From assembly GCA_002794785.1 (NCBI GenBank), contig NBBA01000007.1:1612001-1676000 (forward strand): DNA of 64,000 bases. Direction: 5' to 3'. A program made the translations under genes and the position numbers. This document shows, piece by piece, positions 1-10,722 of the stretch (position 1 is the stretch's first letter; each line of letters begins with the position of its first letter). Source of the DNA: Coniferiporia sulphurascens. Lineage: Eukaryota; Basidiomycota; Agaricomycetes; Hymenochaetales; Hymenochaetaceae. The notes below the pieces were generated by a model. The model worked only from the letters and a program-made list of their open reading frames with translations, had not been told where the DNA came from and made no database searches.

Positions 1-1381
1 GGAATTCCTGATGACTTGCATCGTCGAGTTAGATCCCGGCCCTGATGCGTTCATAATCCGGCTCTGTGGTCGGAAGATGACGTAAAATTTACGATATCAG
101 AAAAAGAAAATGGAAAAGATGATGGTTGGAGCGTACCTTGATGACGTCTGCGGGTGAGCAGACGGTCGTCGCTACCGTACCGGCGGCGAAGCTGGCGGTG
201 AAGTGGCAGTAAATGTTATCGTTGAAATACGGCGTTTTGAGCAGCTCGGACTTGAAGTAGTCGTACCTGCGCACAGGAAACAGTCAACCATGGAGATCGG
301 TTTGCTGAAGTGAGGCTACGCCACTTACGAGGCTAGTTGCGAAGCGTTCATTAGCACCGCACGGAAGACGTTTGGAACGACACCGCGTGCGAGCGAGGAG
401 GCGCCTTCCTCGCGGACCATCTGGAAACGACACAGGCACCAATCAGAACACATCATTGTTTCGGACCGGCGATGAGCTAGAAAGACATACACGGAAGAGT
501 CCATCGAAACAGTTCTTGTAGTTCAGCCTTTTCTCAGGAGGCTTCGCGAAGTCGCCTTGGAGTCGAACCTAGTGAAAGATGGATTATGTCTCATAGCATC
601 GTTTCGCTTTGCACAATGTGCAAGTCAGACGAACCATGATGATCTCTGTTGATATGATTAATCTGAGTGTTTTGATGAAGGAGTGGTAGTAATCGTACCT
701 CCGGGGTTGCCGACGAGCCCTGCTATTCCTCCAGCTTACCAGGCACACATTAACGTTTGATGCTAAGAAATCGTTCGGGAGATACCTACCCATACTACCG
801 GCCGTCGCCAGCTTCCACGCAGGGGCGTTCGGACCTAATGTTCCAATGGCAAACGAGTTAGTAAACAGATTGCGGCCGCTGATCAAGATACAACAACACG
901 CACCAGCACCGACGATCTTCTTGCTTTCGTCATATGCCCAGAACCGGCAGAGCGAGTAGCTCATCTGGCGGAGCCACGTGCCCGAGATTCCGTCGAACAG
1001 GCCGCGCGCGCCTGCGGTGCGCACAGTCTTCTGAATCGATGCGAGCATGCGTTTGTCCCCTGACGCCTGCAGGCGCACTTTCGTGAGGTCGAGCGGGCTG
1101 TACAGGGCCGGAGCGGAGGCGCGCATCGCGTCGTTTGTTCATTAGTCATTACGCTCAAGGCACGCATTTGGCGGCGCGGGAAGACGTACTGCGTAATGGA
1201 GGCCGCGATGGTCGCAGCGACACCTAGAGAGCGGTCAGGATCCGGCCGTACACGATGATACGGTGTGCCACGACGACGAACCTCCTAACCAGAATGGATA
1301 CGGCTGCTTCTTCTTCGGAGCGAGTAGCACGGTATCCTTGGTCTCAGGAGACTGCGCAGAGACGGCCTCGGTAATCGACAT
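1..1381 (-). CDS. Mitochondrial carrier, dicarboxylate (DIC1)-like, 3' end beyond window
   Basis: Inner-membrane solute carrier of the SLC25 family; the closest resemblance is to fungal dicarboxylate carriers that exchange malate or succinate for phosphate. Exons read 1381-1282, 1223-1190, 1097-904, 834-790, 728-699, 645-635, 568-491, 420-329, 266-137, 63-<1, and all junctions keep phase. Two carrier signatures are visible: PLDLTKVR in repeat 1 and PADVIK+SR in repeat 3. In repeat 2 the expected Px[DE]xxxxR box reads NPGEIIMVR. The stretch GDFAKPPEKRLNYKNCFDGL is typical of the dicarboxylate subgroup. Exon 6 is only 11 nt, and two introns use a GTTCGT donor. The start ATG at 1381 gives a short N-terminal extension before the first helix. 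The last exon runs off the left edge after IMNASGPGSNST. Family call is firm; substrate is inferred. Confidence 0.9.
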
Positions 1382-2064
1382 GATGGTATCGTCTCAGGTC
1401 GCTGTCGTTGGGATGGTGTGCGATGCAGGGATCGCAGCTGGGGTGGAGGACGAGATTAAGAGGATGGGAAAAGGAGAAAGTCCGGGTGAAGGGACGGAAC
1501 GGAGGAAGCTAGTGCATAGAAATGGAGTCCATTTATTTAATCTCGTCACGAGCCAGTTAGCACCCGTGTGACTATTTTTCCATTCTAGTTGCCCTCGGAT
1601 CTACCCCGCACCGGTCCCTGATTACCCCGCATTTTTTATCTTGGATTTTACCTGTCACTTGAGAGCTCACACATATCGATGTCTTTCTGGTGGAATGTCA
1701 GGCACGGTTGCGATGGAAAACAGCACAATTTTTGAGAGCTGAGGGATGAAAAAACGATATGATATGCACACACGGATAAAGCCTGTGATTATTCGGAGCT
1801 TCTTATGCATGTCACCCTTTCCCATTAAGTACACTTGCAGACACACCAAAACGAGGACACCTGATGATATACTAAGGTCCGGTTTAATCCGCAGGTCCAA
1901 ATCACACCAATCAACGCCATCCCGAAGCAGGACACAAATACACGATTCGTCCACCTTATCGGAAATATAGTTCATGGGTATCCTGAAACAAATAAGTCAA
2001 TTCGGAAACGTAAGGCAACCCATCTTCGACAGAATCACCCACAAAGATGCAAATAAAGGCCTGT
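1382..2064. other. Intergenic, upstream of the carrier gene
   Basis: About 680 bases between the carrier start and the 3' end of the RS-domain gene. Only short ORFs without family resemblance are present. The carrier promoter must lie here; I see no distinct TATA box or repeat. Confidence 0.5.
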
Positions 2065-3215
2065 TCATTCATAGGTGCTATTTAAAAAGTCAAGTAGCTT
2101 CTCCCGACTCGCGTCCCTTTCGTAATCCTCTGCCGTTTTATGAACCTTCATCTTAATCTATAAAATGTGCAGGAAGCACGCGGTTTAGTTATTCGTGCCC
2201 AGAGAGGAAATGAAACAGGGCGTACCCTCTTCCCAGTCAGTATACTCCTCTTTTCTTCTTTAGGACTGCGGTCGCGCTTCCTCTTCCGATCCTTATCCTT
2301 TTCTTTATGGTGGCTTCTTTTCTTCTCCTTCCCGTTCTTCTCCTTGGAGCTCCGGTGCTTTCGGTGCGAACGCGAGTGTGAATGGGAGCGTGAGCGCGAA
2401 CGAGATCCGCTGGAGGACCGGGACTGGGACCGTTCACGGCGTCTCCTCTTGCTACGTGTCCGATGCGTCGAATCAGATGAATAAGAGTCCGGAGAATGGG
2501 ATCGCGAGCGCGAGTAAGACCGCGAAACGCGTCTCTTATGTTTCTTCTGTTGAGATATGAATGACTAAATAAAAGTTGATATCAATCGGTGATACTAACC
2601 GAATCGCGACGTTCTTCAGAGACGGACCGATCGCGCCTACTGCGGCGGTGGTAGTCAGACGGAGAAGGCGACCTCGGATGCGAAATAGCCTGGCTCTGCT
2701 TGGATCCATTTCATTTTAAACCATCAGTTATTAGGAAGCCCAGGACTGACTCACCTCCGCACGCCCCCGTTCTGGATCTCCTGCATCCCACTTTGACTTC
2801 TGCGCCGGGTCGCCCACATCCCATCTAGATTTCCTAGAATGAGCCGGTCCGTCGTGCCCGTCTACACTCCGCACCACAGCGCGCGATTCTCTATCTCCAC
2901 GCTCCCTCCGACGCGGCGAGCGCGACCTACTCCGACCTACCGAACGGAACACCCAGACCATGAACCATCGTATCGACAATATCAAGAAATTGTATTTTAT
3001 TTTTTGTAATTATCGTTCGACATTGGGCGTTCGTTGTTTTGAAGGCCAGCCCCGGGACCACCACGGTTCGTCGCAATTCCGACGCACGTAGCGTGATCCG
3101 CCAGGATGAAGAGAAACCGAGGTCAGTTGGACGCCCTTCGTCTAGCGTGAGGGCGCGTCTCACCGTTCCGACTCGTTCTGTGGTGTCTGTAGTCGTCGCT
3201 GGGGTGATGCGCCAT
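2065..3215 (-). CDS. RS-domain nuclear protein, probably splicing related
   Basis: Five exons: 3215-3164, 2936-2755, 2695-2600, 2546-2226, 2157-2065, all in phase, encoding 247 residues. The N-terminal half has Arg-Ser blocks ([12 protein letters not shown]) and a repeated KSxWDxGDP element. The middle is dense in RS dipeptides, followed by a very Lys-rich stretch. The last exons encode KEEKRSILTGKRIKMKVHK and then SREKLLDFLNSTYE, which looks like the only folded part and a conserved C-terminal box. RS domains mediate protein contacts in pre-mRNA splicing and nuclear speckles, so a splicing role is inferred from composition. I cannot name the family. The start codon is 158 bp from that of the divergent RBM18-like gene, so the two share a promoter region. 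Confidence 0.7.
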
Positions 3216-3373
3216 CGTAGTTGACTGCAACTAACGGGCGGCGTCTGAGCGGAGAAAAGTTAACTGTCACGGTGGTGTCACGGTTAAACCACATTTGGGA
3301 ATGTTATCCCGCCACCCGTGACTCGGTATACGACCGTTCCTCACGGACTGGACGCGCTCGCCATCTTCGCTCG
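3216..3373. promoter_or_regulatory. Divergent promoter region of two RNA-related genes
   Basis: Only 158 bp separate the start codons of the RS-domain gene (minus) and the RBM18-like gene (plus). Both products are RNA-related, so this short space probably holds a bidirectional promoter. It contains a GTTAACTGTCACGGTGGTGTCAC stretch (split here as GTTAACTGTCAC then GGTGGTGTCAC) but no recognisable TATA box. Confidence 0.45.
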
Positions 3374-4464
3374 ATGTCGACGCTCCCCACCGAGCTAGAA
3401 ACTCCAGTCGCCTCGACGTCCAACGCCCATCTAACATACCTCACGCATACGACTCATGAAAAGTCAGAAAGCCCGCCACCGGCTGCCCCGGTGCCTCGCG
3501 AGTTGAGCAAGAACAGACTGTATGTCGGTAACCTGCACCCGACCGTCGACGAGTGAGTATCTCTACTTGTTTCTTTTTTTTGCATTCCGATATTCGCCTG
3601 CGCGCCATCCGCAAAACAACTGGTCAGCCATACCAAAAGATCAGGTTCACTTCCACGATTCGCCGAGGAATTTTTGAACGGAATCGTCTGACGCTGACTT
3701 CAGGTATGCATTCCTGCAGGTGTTCTCCAAGTTCGGCAAGGTCGCCAAGCTCGACTTCCTCTTCCACAAGACGGGGCCCAGCAAAGGGAAGCCCCGCGGG
3801 TACGCGTTCGTCGAGTTTAAAGACAAAGGGGTTCGTGGACCGAATTTATCGCTTTCTGTAACCAAGGTACTTACCGGTGACTGCTGTGCATCTATCTTTA
3901 GGACGCAATGAAGGCTTTAGTAAACGCCCATGACAAGCTGTTGCGCGGGCGCAAGCTCGTCGTAACATATGCCAACCAGGCGCCGACGTACGAAACATCA
4001 CATACGGGCCCTGGGAGACACTACAGGCACGGCGAAGTACAGCGCCCTACCACCCTCTCGCTCATCAAATCGACATCTCATCCTGGAAAGTGGGTACTTG
4101 ATTACAACGAGCGTACGTCTCCCCTCTAACTGGCTGTCCTACTCTGCAAAGAACGGAAGACAAGATCGCTGCGCTGGAGGCGAAGCTCCGACAAATGGAG
4201 AAATCCTCCAAGCAGGCCCCCTCAACACTGCCTTCCCACCCGTCCCTTCCGCTAAAACCGCCTCCTTCTCTGGCCCAGCCTCCACCATCCGCACCGTCTA
4301 AAAAGCCCGCGCCAAAATCAAGTGCGAGCCAGTCGAATACGGGTGAGGCGCCCAACACGAAAGTCAGCGGCATCTTCAGCACCAGTCTGGGAAAGAAACC
4401 GACCCTCGAGGAGCTGAGGAAGTCGAACAAAGCGGGAATATCTGGGGGCTTATTGAAGAAATAG
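3374..4464 (+). CDS. RBM18: RNA-binding protein 18 (RBM18)-like, single RRM
   Basis: Four exons, 3374-3552, 3704-3830, 3902-4089 and 4152-4464, give a 268-residue protein. RNP2 is visible as RLYVGNLHP and RNP1 as KPRGYAFVEF, inside one RRM at about residues 45-130. Between them FGKVAKLDFLFHKTG matches the RBM18 subgroup closely. After the RRM, the short helix EDKIAALEAKLRQM is also an RBM18 hallmark; the tail is Pro-rich and ends GISGGLLKK. The splice choice 4090-4151 was preferred because it restores the KIAALEAKL helix and gives a normal 62-nt intron. The donor of intron 2 is GTTCGT. RBM18 is a conserved nuclear RNA-binding protein whose precise role is poorly known. Confidence 0.88.
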
Positions 4465-5019
4465 CGATGTGGGACGGACGAGCCCTTGAACTTTCTATTT
4501 TGCGTTCGCCTCCTCAGTCGGTGGTGTCTTGCATGTTTTACTGGTTTTAGTAATTTTCCTTTTTTCCTCCTGAGGTTTTGCATGTCCTGAATATGTTCTA
4601 TTATATGTACTCTTAATCTGTACTAAGTTTCTATGACGAGGATCATGAGCCTGAGCCTTCAATACGGAACAAAGTGATGAACCGTAGAGGCCGAGCCTCC
4701 GATCGTTCTGCTATCTGATGTGGACTAGTACTGAAGGTTTACTCGAAGTTTGGAAGCGATGAACAGTCTTCGTTATTAATCGATACACGACTTTCGGGAA
4801 CAACGGTCCTTACAAGCGACTCATGTTTTCGATTTGGTCCATCGTGATGATTGTCAGTTGTGGAAGCTTCACTTGCTACGAAAATCACATATTCACGCAC
4901 ATCAGTCCGCCACGCCAATATTGCGCGTGCCAACTAGCGAGTGCGTGCTGGCGGGGTTAGGGGGTTAGGACAACTCAGGCGAATGACGACTTGGAGGATG
5001 CTGGAAAAGTCAGTACTGC
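4465..5019. other. Intergenic 3' region of RBM18-like gene
   Basis: About 550 bases, pyrimidine-rich just after the stop and then without convincing coding potential. No repeat or RNA gene was recognised. Confidence 0.4.
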
Positions 5020-5926
5020 CTCGAGGAAATACACATGCTGCCACCAGTGCCTTTGGCACAGTTGGACAAAACCATTTGATATATCGCGCCTTCCTCGTTG
5101 AACGTTTCGTCGCTCGTTAAGTCTTCCGTCCCCACGGTCACCTCTTTTTGAGGGGAACGGGAAACACAGTTGAAATGATCGGGGAACCATAAATACAACT
5201 GTTCTCTTATATGTAGTAGCCAATTTCAATTAAAATCACAAAGCTCGAGATACTCAGGAAGAAGCGCATTTACAGTATATCCCGCGATGCGAGCCAATAT
5301 ATTTCGGCCATTAATCCCGCAGCACGAAGAGAAGGGAGTACAGAATAAACGTAAATTCATTTCTCTTCGCTTGCCAAGAGCCCCTTGGGAAGAGCTAGAG
5401 TAAGACTCACCCGCCGGATTACGCACACTAGCCAGCAACTTGACAGGATGTCTGCGTACTTTATTACAATGGGTCTGAAGGTAGGGAAGACGAGTTGGCC
5501 TTCCGGGCTGACTCATCGGACTCTGTAGAGACGAAATGAGTCTAGCCTGAGAATCCAGGGAGAAGTCAGCAGCAGCATCATTTTGACCCAAGCCATAGCT
5601 AGACAGCCTAACGTATATCTCAGACTCGACACTTAATTCTTCGTTCAATACTCCTTCGTAATAAAAACACCTCGAATGATCGTTATCATCGAGGAGTTTT
5701 GCGTTTATACAACGAGACCTTGCTTGGGAGGTTCCAGTTGGGTACTTACTGTACCGGGATGTGTCCACAATATGATCGACTTTTCAACCTCCAGCTCCGT
5801 CCCCAGGAAGCGATAGAAAACTATGGTCCAAGGTTTAAAGCAAGCTTTCATAACCTTCATGCGTTGAACTGAGCCTCCTCTGGAAGTTCATTGATGTCCC
5901 CGGGGGCTTCCGCGTCTGTCATTGAG
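5020..5926 (-). CDS. Hypothetical protein, multi-exon, uncertain model
   Basis: Several stretches look coding but I cannot connect them with certainty. A start at 5926 gives MTDAEAPGDINELPEEAQ. An exon around 5840-5763 reads FYRFLGTELEVEKSIILW and ends at a good GTAAGT donor. A last exon near 5205-5020 reads LYLWFPDHFNCVSRSPQKEV and onward to the stop, preceded by a CAG acceptor. A 180-residue open frame at 5768-5226 may be partly intronic. No motif of a known family was seen. This could be a small lineage-specific gene or a decaying one. Confidence 0.3.
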
Positions 5927-6230
5927 GACGGCCGAATCAACCTAAACTAGAGGATCAATGACATTCAGCTATCGGAGCAGCTTCAGAATAAAACAAGACG
6001 ACGTTTCACTTCCAGCCTGAAAGCCCTTATCACGAACAAAGTAAATGGAATGCAGACAAACTCATACCGAAGCCTCAGATTTAGAGGTAAGCATGAAAGT
6101 GATTCTGGACGTGCGGATGCAAGGTGGTAGAGATGGCGTTATGATAATAAAGGTATACTAAAGTACAATCAATAGACTATAGGTTTCCGAGATCGAGATA
6201 AATACAGAAGCGAATGAATAAGGAGACCGA

Positions 6231-9200
6231 TTAGAAAAGATGCATGGTTTTCTGTAAGAGACTGTCGAGTTCCTGTAAACAGGCTTTAGATGGTATCCAC
6301 ACATTAACAATATACTGAAAGAACGCGTACCGCATCCAACTCTTTCATTTTCTTGAGTGTACCCGCGTATACGTCGCGGATTTGTGGATGGATGGACTCG
6401 GTGTCCAGTTCCGTACCGAAAAGCAGTCTATCCACTTCATGCGGTTGCGGCGGAGGCGGCGGTTTACCCAACGATGCCTTCGAGCTGATGATGGCGAGCA
6501 TCTCCGTCAGCCCAAATTCGTCCTTCGGGAGCCGCAGTTTCTTGGGTTGCAGGGGAGATGGACTCCGAACCGTATGGATGGACGCCATCGCTAGAGGGGT
6601 TCCCGACGCCGCGGTCCGGTAATCGGATATGTCAGACATGATCGACTCTATCGATGGCTGGTATTGGCGATGTGAGGCGTTGGATGATGGTGCGCTCGCC
6701 AACGGTGTGACGGAACGTGACCTGCTGCTCATGTCAGTGGGCTTGGCTGTCGTTGGGGTCACCGAACGTAGAGCAGCGATAGTCGAAGCTGTCGGTGTAG
6801 CTGCCCGACTATCCATGATGTCAGATCGTTCATCGTCGGAATACATTGAGGAAGCTACAGTCGACGATGAGTTCGATTGGGACACAGATCCGTTCTTGCC
6901 GTTAATTTTGTTCAAGACACGACTAATCAAGGCGTTTGGTTGAGCACCATTCATAACACCGCTAAGCAAGTCCTTTGAGGAGCCGGTGGGCGAAGTCACT
7001 GAGCGCATTGATTCCGAGGCCTTGAACTCTTCTTCCACAATATCACTTATGTCATATGACTCGCCGTCAGGCTGCACGTAAGAGTATCGCATCCTGCTGT
7101 CCGTATCGTGACGTTGGCTGCGAAGCATGCCCTTATCCGGGAGTACAACATCAACACCACGTTGCGAGTTCGCCTGCGTCGACAGCATGGCTTTTTGGTT
7201 CGCCCTGGACGCGGCTCGCTGCGCAGCAATGATCTCCTGTCGTGAGGGTTGCCGAGATTTGGGCTCATCTTGAATAGCGGGTGAGGAGCTCGAATCGGAC
7301 GCTGATGAATCGCGATGCAAATGTGACAACGCGACCTCATCTAGAGGCGCGGAAAGCCGATGGTGACGAGAAGACGTGGATCGGTATGCTACTGCACGTC
7401 GAAGAACGAATACAGGGTCGTCGCTTTGTACGTCGTCCATTGAGCCAAGGAGAAGCTGAGCTGAGTCCACGGACCGACGTTTCAACTCGCCCGACCGCCT
7501 GAAGATAGGGGGACGAGCGAAAGCATCAACGACCTTGCTCGAAGGCTGTAGTTCACGTTCTGAGAAGTTGTCTTGAGAATTCCTTATACGAAGCAATTCA
7601 AATAGAAAGACGCACCTTGACCATCTCCTTGAACTGTTAAGATATAACGTACCCTAGATATGCTCCGTCTCTTCGTAAGCTTATCTTCCACTTCATCTCC
7701 GCCATCGACAACGCCCTCCAATATGCCGAAGCGTTCCAGACCAAGTTCGATCACTTCTGCCACAGTAATATTTTTTGGGAAATTGAAAAACTTCTTCCGT
7801 TGGCTCTGGGAGATACCCGGATTGACAGTAGCGCTCGATTGCGATCTGTCGCGTAAAGTTTCCCTGAAAACAATCGCCTCTGTATGCGGATCAAAGACCA
7901 TGTTGTCCGGTAGCTCGTCTGGGTATATGACAAGTTGCAATGCAAATCGAACCGAAGGAGAACTAAACCTCTCCGGACTGACGCTGCTAGTCGACGAGGT
8001 CGACACAGAAAGGAATTGGCCGCGAGGTTTGATACCTGATACATCACTGTCCGCGCTGAGGGTGGAATCAGTTGTCAAAGTATCTTCGTCTCCGTATGTT
8101 GGGCTGTTATCTCCGCCACTGCTACGTCTGTTCAAATAGAATTTCACAGCAGAATCGTCCGTAAAGTCATTCATTGGCAGTTTCCTGATAGCCGGGTGTG
8201 CCGAGAGGTTGCTTGCAATGGAGCTGATACTTCCCATACTGCTCCGCTTGACCTTCGGTAGCTCCATCGCTTCTTCCACAAGTTGTTCAAAGACGCCAAG
8301 CGGCTTTTCGTCGGGGTTCAGCTGCAAACTTGACCCTTCCACTTGCTTGACGGTCAAGTAATAATCTCCAGCATCCTCGCCCGCCGCGAGGCGGAAACGC
8401 TGCATCGCTTGCCGCACAAGATCGGACGCTGTTGTCGAGGAGTTGAGGAGCACAGTTTTGAAGGTTGCATCACTTTGCAGACCGCGTCCAGCAAAGACGC
8501 GAATGACGCTGAGCTCCGGGACGCCAATTCCACTCTGCCCGTCCATCCCGGGAGCAGACGACAGTATGAGTGAACCTGGCCGACCGCCCTGAGTACGGAA
8601 CATCGCGCTTGTAGGAGCCAGTCCCAGCCCAAAGCCCGAACTATTAGGTGAGCCGCTAAGGGAACCCGAGCCTTGTGAAGGCATGACAAGTGATGCGGAC
8701 TGCGTTGCATATGACGGCTGCTCTGGAGGGGAAGATGGCGATCGTTTAAGATATTGTTGGTATAAAGCCTGCTGCTGTTGGTCTCGTTCGCGGAGAAGGG
8801 ATATGTGCTGTTGAGGGGGAGACTGTGCCTGAGGGGGTGATGACGTTGCCTGGGGTGGCGATGAACTCTGTTGAGGCTGTTGTTGCTGCTGAGCGGGCAC
8901 GCTGCGTTGCTGCACTTGCGGACGTCCATTCATCGCGGGAGAATGCGAGCCGCGACTAGTCTCCGGTGAGTAATTCGCAAGTGACGAATGTCCATGAGAT
9001 TGGGCACTAGACACGCCTGAGTCTTCCGAACCTCTCACTCGGGCATCGGTAGCGGCAGCCCCAATGTTCTCTATGGACGCCTTGCCGCCTTTGTCCTTGT
9101 CTTTCCTGCGTCCGAAAAGACCAGCAAACACGCCAGTCTTCTTTTTCTTATCCTTCCCATTCTCCTTTTCGCTCTCTTCAGCATCCCTATCCTTGTCTCC

Positions 9201-10722
9201 GCGATCTTTGCGCAGCTTCCCGCCGCTGTTTGCGCTTGAACCTGTGGATGAGCGTGTTTCTTGACTTGCCGAGCGCGTCAGTTCCTTTTGTTGCGCCTGC
9301 GCCTGTACAGGCGGCGCGCCTAGGCCGAGCTCCCGCCCCTTCGCAGCTCGCTTTCGTGCGGCCTCTTCAGCTGCCTCGATCTCTCCGCGTGTGCGCAAAC
9401 GCTCCTGTTCAAGCTCCTGCTGACGCTTCTCGATAATTGCACTCGGAAGCAATGGGCCGGGCTTCTTCTGCTGCTGCAGGGGCGCCACTTGTTGTTCCGT
9501 CGGCTCATCACGTGCAACAGACGGTGTGATAACGAGTCGTCGTGTCTCCGTTGCATCTGCAGGGTCCAGCAGCGGACTCGTCGAACTGCGGCCAGTCTGT
9601 TGGGATTGGCTCTGTTGTTCCTGCTGGACAACGAGACGCTCGCGCGACGTTTGATCGCGAAGTTGGGTTTGTTGTTGTTGCTGGGCAACATCGAGGCTTT
9701 GCTGCTGCTGCTGTTGCTGTACTTGTATATCGTCAACGGTGGGATCGTTCGCACCAGGTTGGGTCAAAGTGAGAGCATCTGTCTGACGGCTATCCTCATC
9801 CCATACCATCTGTACATCCTGAGATTCTTCCTGACTGCCTCCACCGTTATCCCCAATGTCGACCTGCACAATGTCGCCGTCCCTGTTCATATCATCGTCC
9901 ATGGTCTCATCCTTGACAGGTGCGTCCTCAATTTCAATATCATCCTCATCCCATTCCTCGTCTGCGTCTTCATCTTCCTCGTTCCACACAGCCGGTGGGT
10001 ATCGGAAGATGCTAGAGGATGGCCTGAAGGCAACGGCTCGTTTCTCACCATTGGAAGATTCTGCAGGTGCAGCGATGTGGACGCGGTTCTTATTGCGCGA
10101 AGATTTCGCAGCGGCGGGATTCAAGCTAGATTTTTCCGCGAGCGTGGCAGAGGCGAGCTACGGCGCGTGTCAGTATTCATACTATACAAGAAAATAAAAT
10201 ACACACATCCACGTTCCTATGTCTGTTGAGCCGAGCGAGCCTCTCAAAGGGTGTCTCGATGTTCTCGGCGGGTATATATCCAACCTCCTGCGTCTTTAAT
10301 ACGCGCACAAGCCACCAGTAACTGTTGCTGTCATCCATCAAAAACAGACTGTCGCCCTTCACGACACTCGCCTGGCCTTCCACCGTCGCAGCAAAGTTGG
10401 TGAGCGAATAGACGAGGTCGAAGTCGATAGACTCATTTGGAATAGAGAGTGAGGAAGATGAGTCGGACATGTAGTCGCCAATAGCGTCGTCAGACTCGTG
10501 GTCGTCCGCGTCGATGTCGTGGTTGCGCTCAGCGCCGTATCCATGATCGATTATGTCCATAGAATCCTGTCCCATGTCTTCGCCCTCCGCGTCAGAGGAG
10601 TCCTCCATCACTGAGTGCTCACCCTCATATTGCTGGTGTGCGTGCCTGGTATCGTCCGGATGGATCTGGTCGCGAAGGTCAAAAGTATCTTGCCTCCGCG
10701 GGTGTGCAGGTTGTGCTTGCAT
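6231..10722 (-). CDS. SH3 and Ras-association-like scaffold, Tea4/Bud14-like
   Basis: Four exons (10722-10207, 10157-7616, 7571-6331, 6272-6231) encode about 1,446 residues. An acidic N-terminus is followed by an SH3 domain at about 98-163 with conserved ALYDF-like start LVYSLTNF, the paired WW of SYWWLVRV and VGYIPAENIE. Shortly after, at about 211, KRAVAF fits the RVxF docking motif for protein phosphatase 1. The middle is Gln/Pro/Ser-rich and disordered. Two ubiquitin-fold or RA-like modules follow: LSVIRVFAGRG...YYLTVKQVEG (about 720-790) and FNFPKNITVAEVIELGLERF...YILTVQG (about 950-1020). SH3 plus RVxF is the arrangement of Tea4 (fission yeast) and Bud14 (budding yeast), which bring PP1 to cell tips. 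The name is inferred from architecture. The last exon is 42 nt and extends a helical KKMKELDA repeat. Confidence 0.75.

Noticed and set aside
9489..10229. 246-codon plus-strand frame with Leu runs resembling membrane segments
   Set aside because: It is the reverse of the poly-Gln and acidic tracts of the SH3/RA gene; the Leu runs are complements of CAG repeats.
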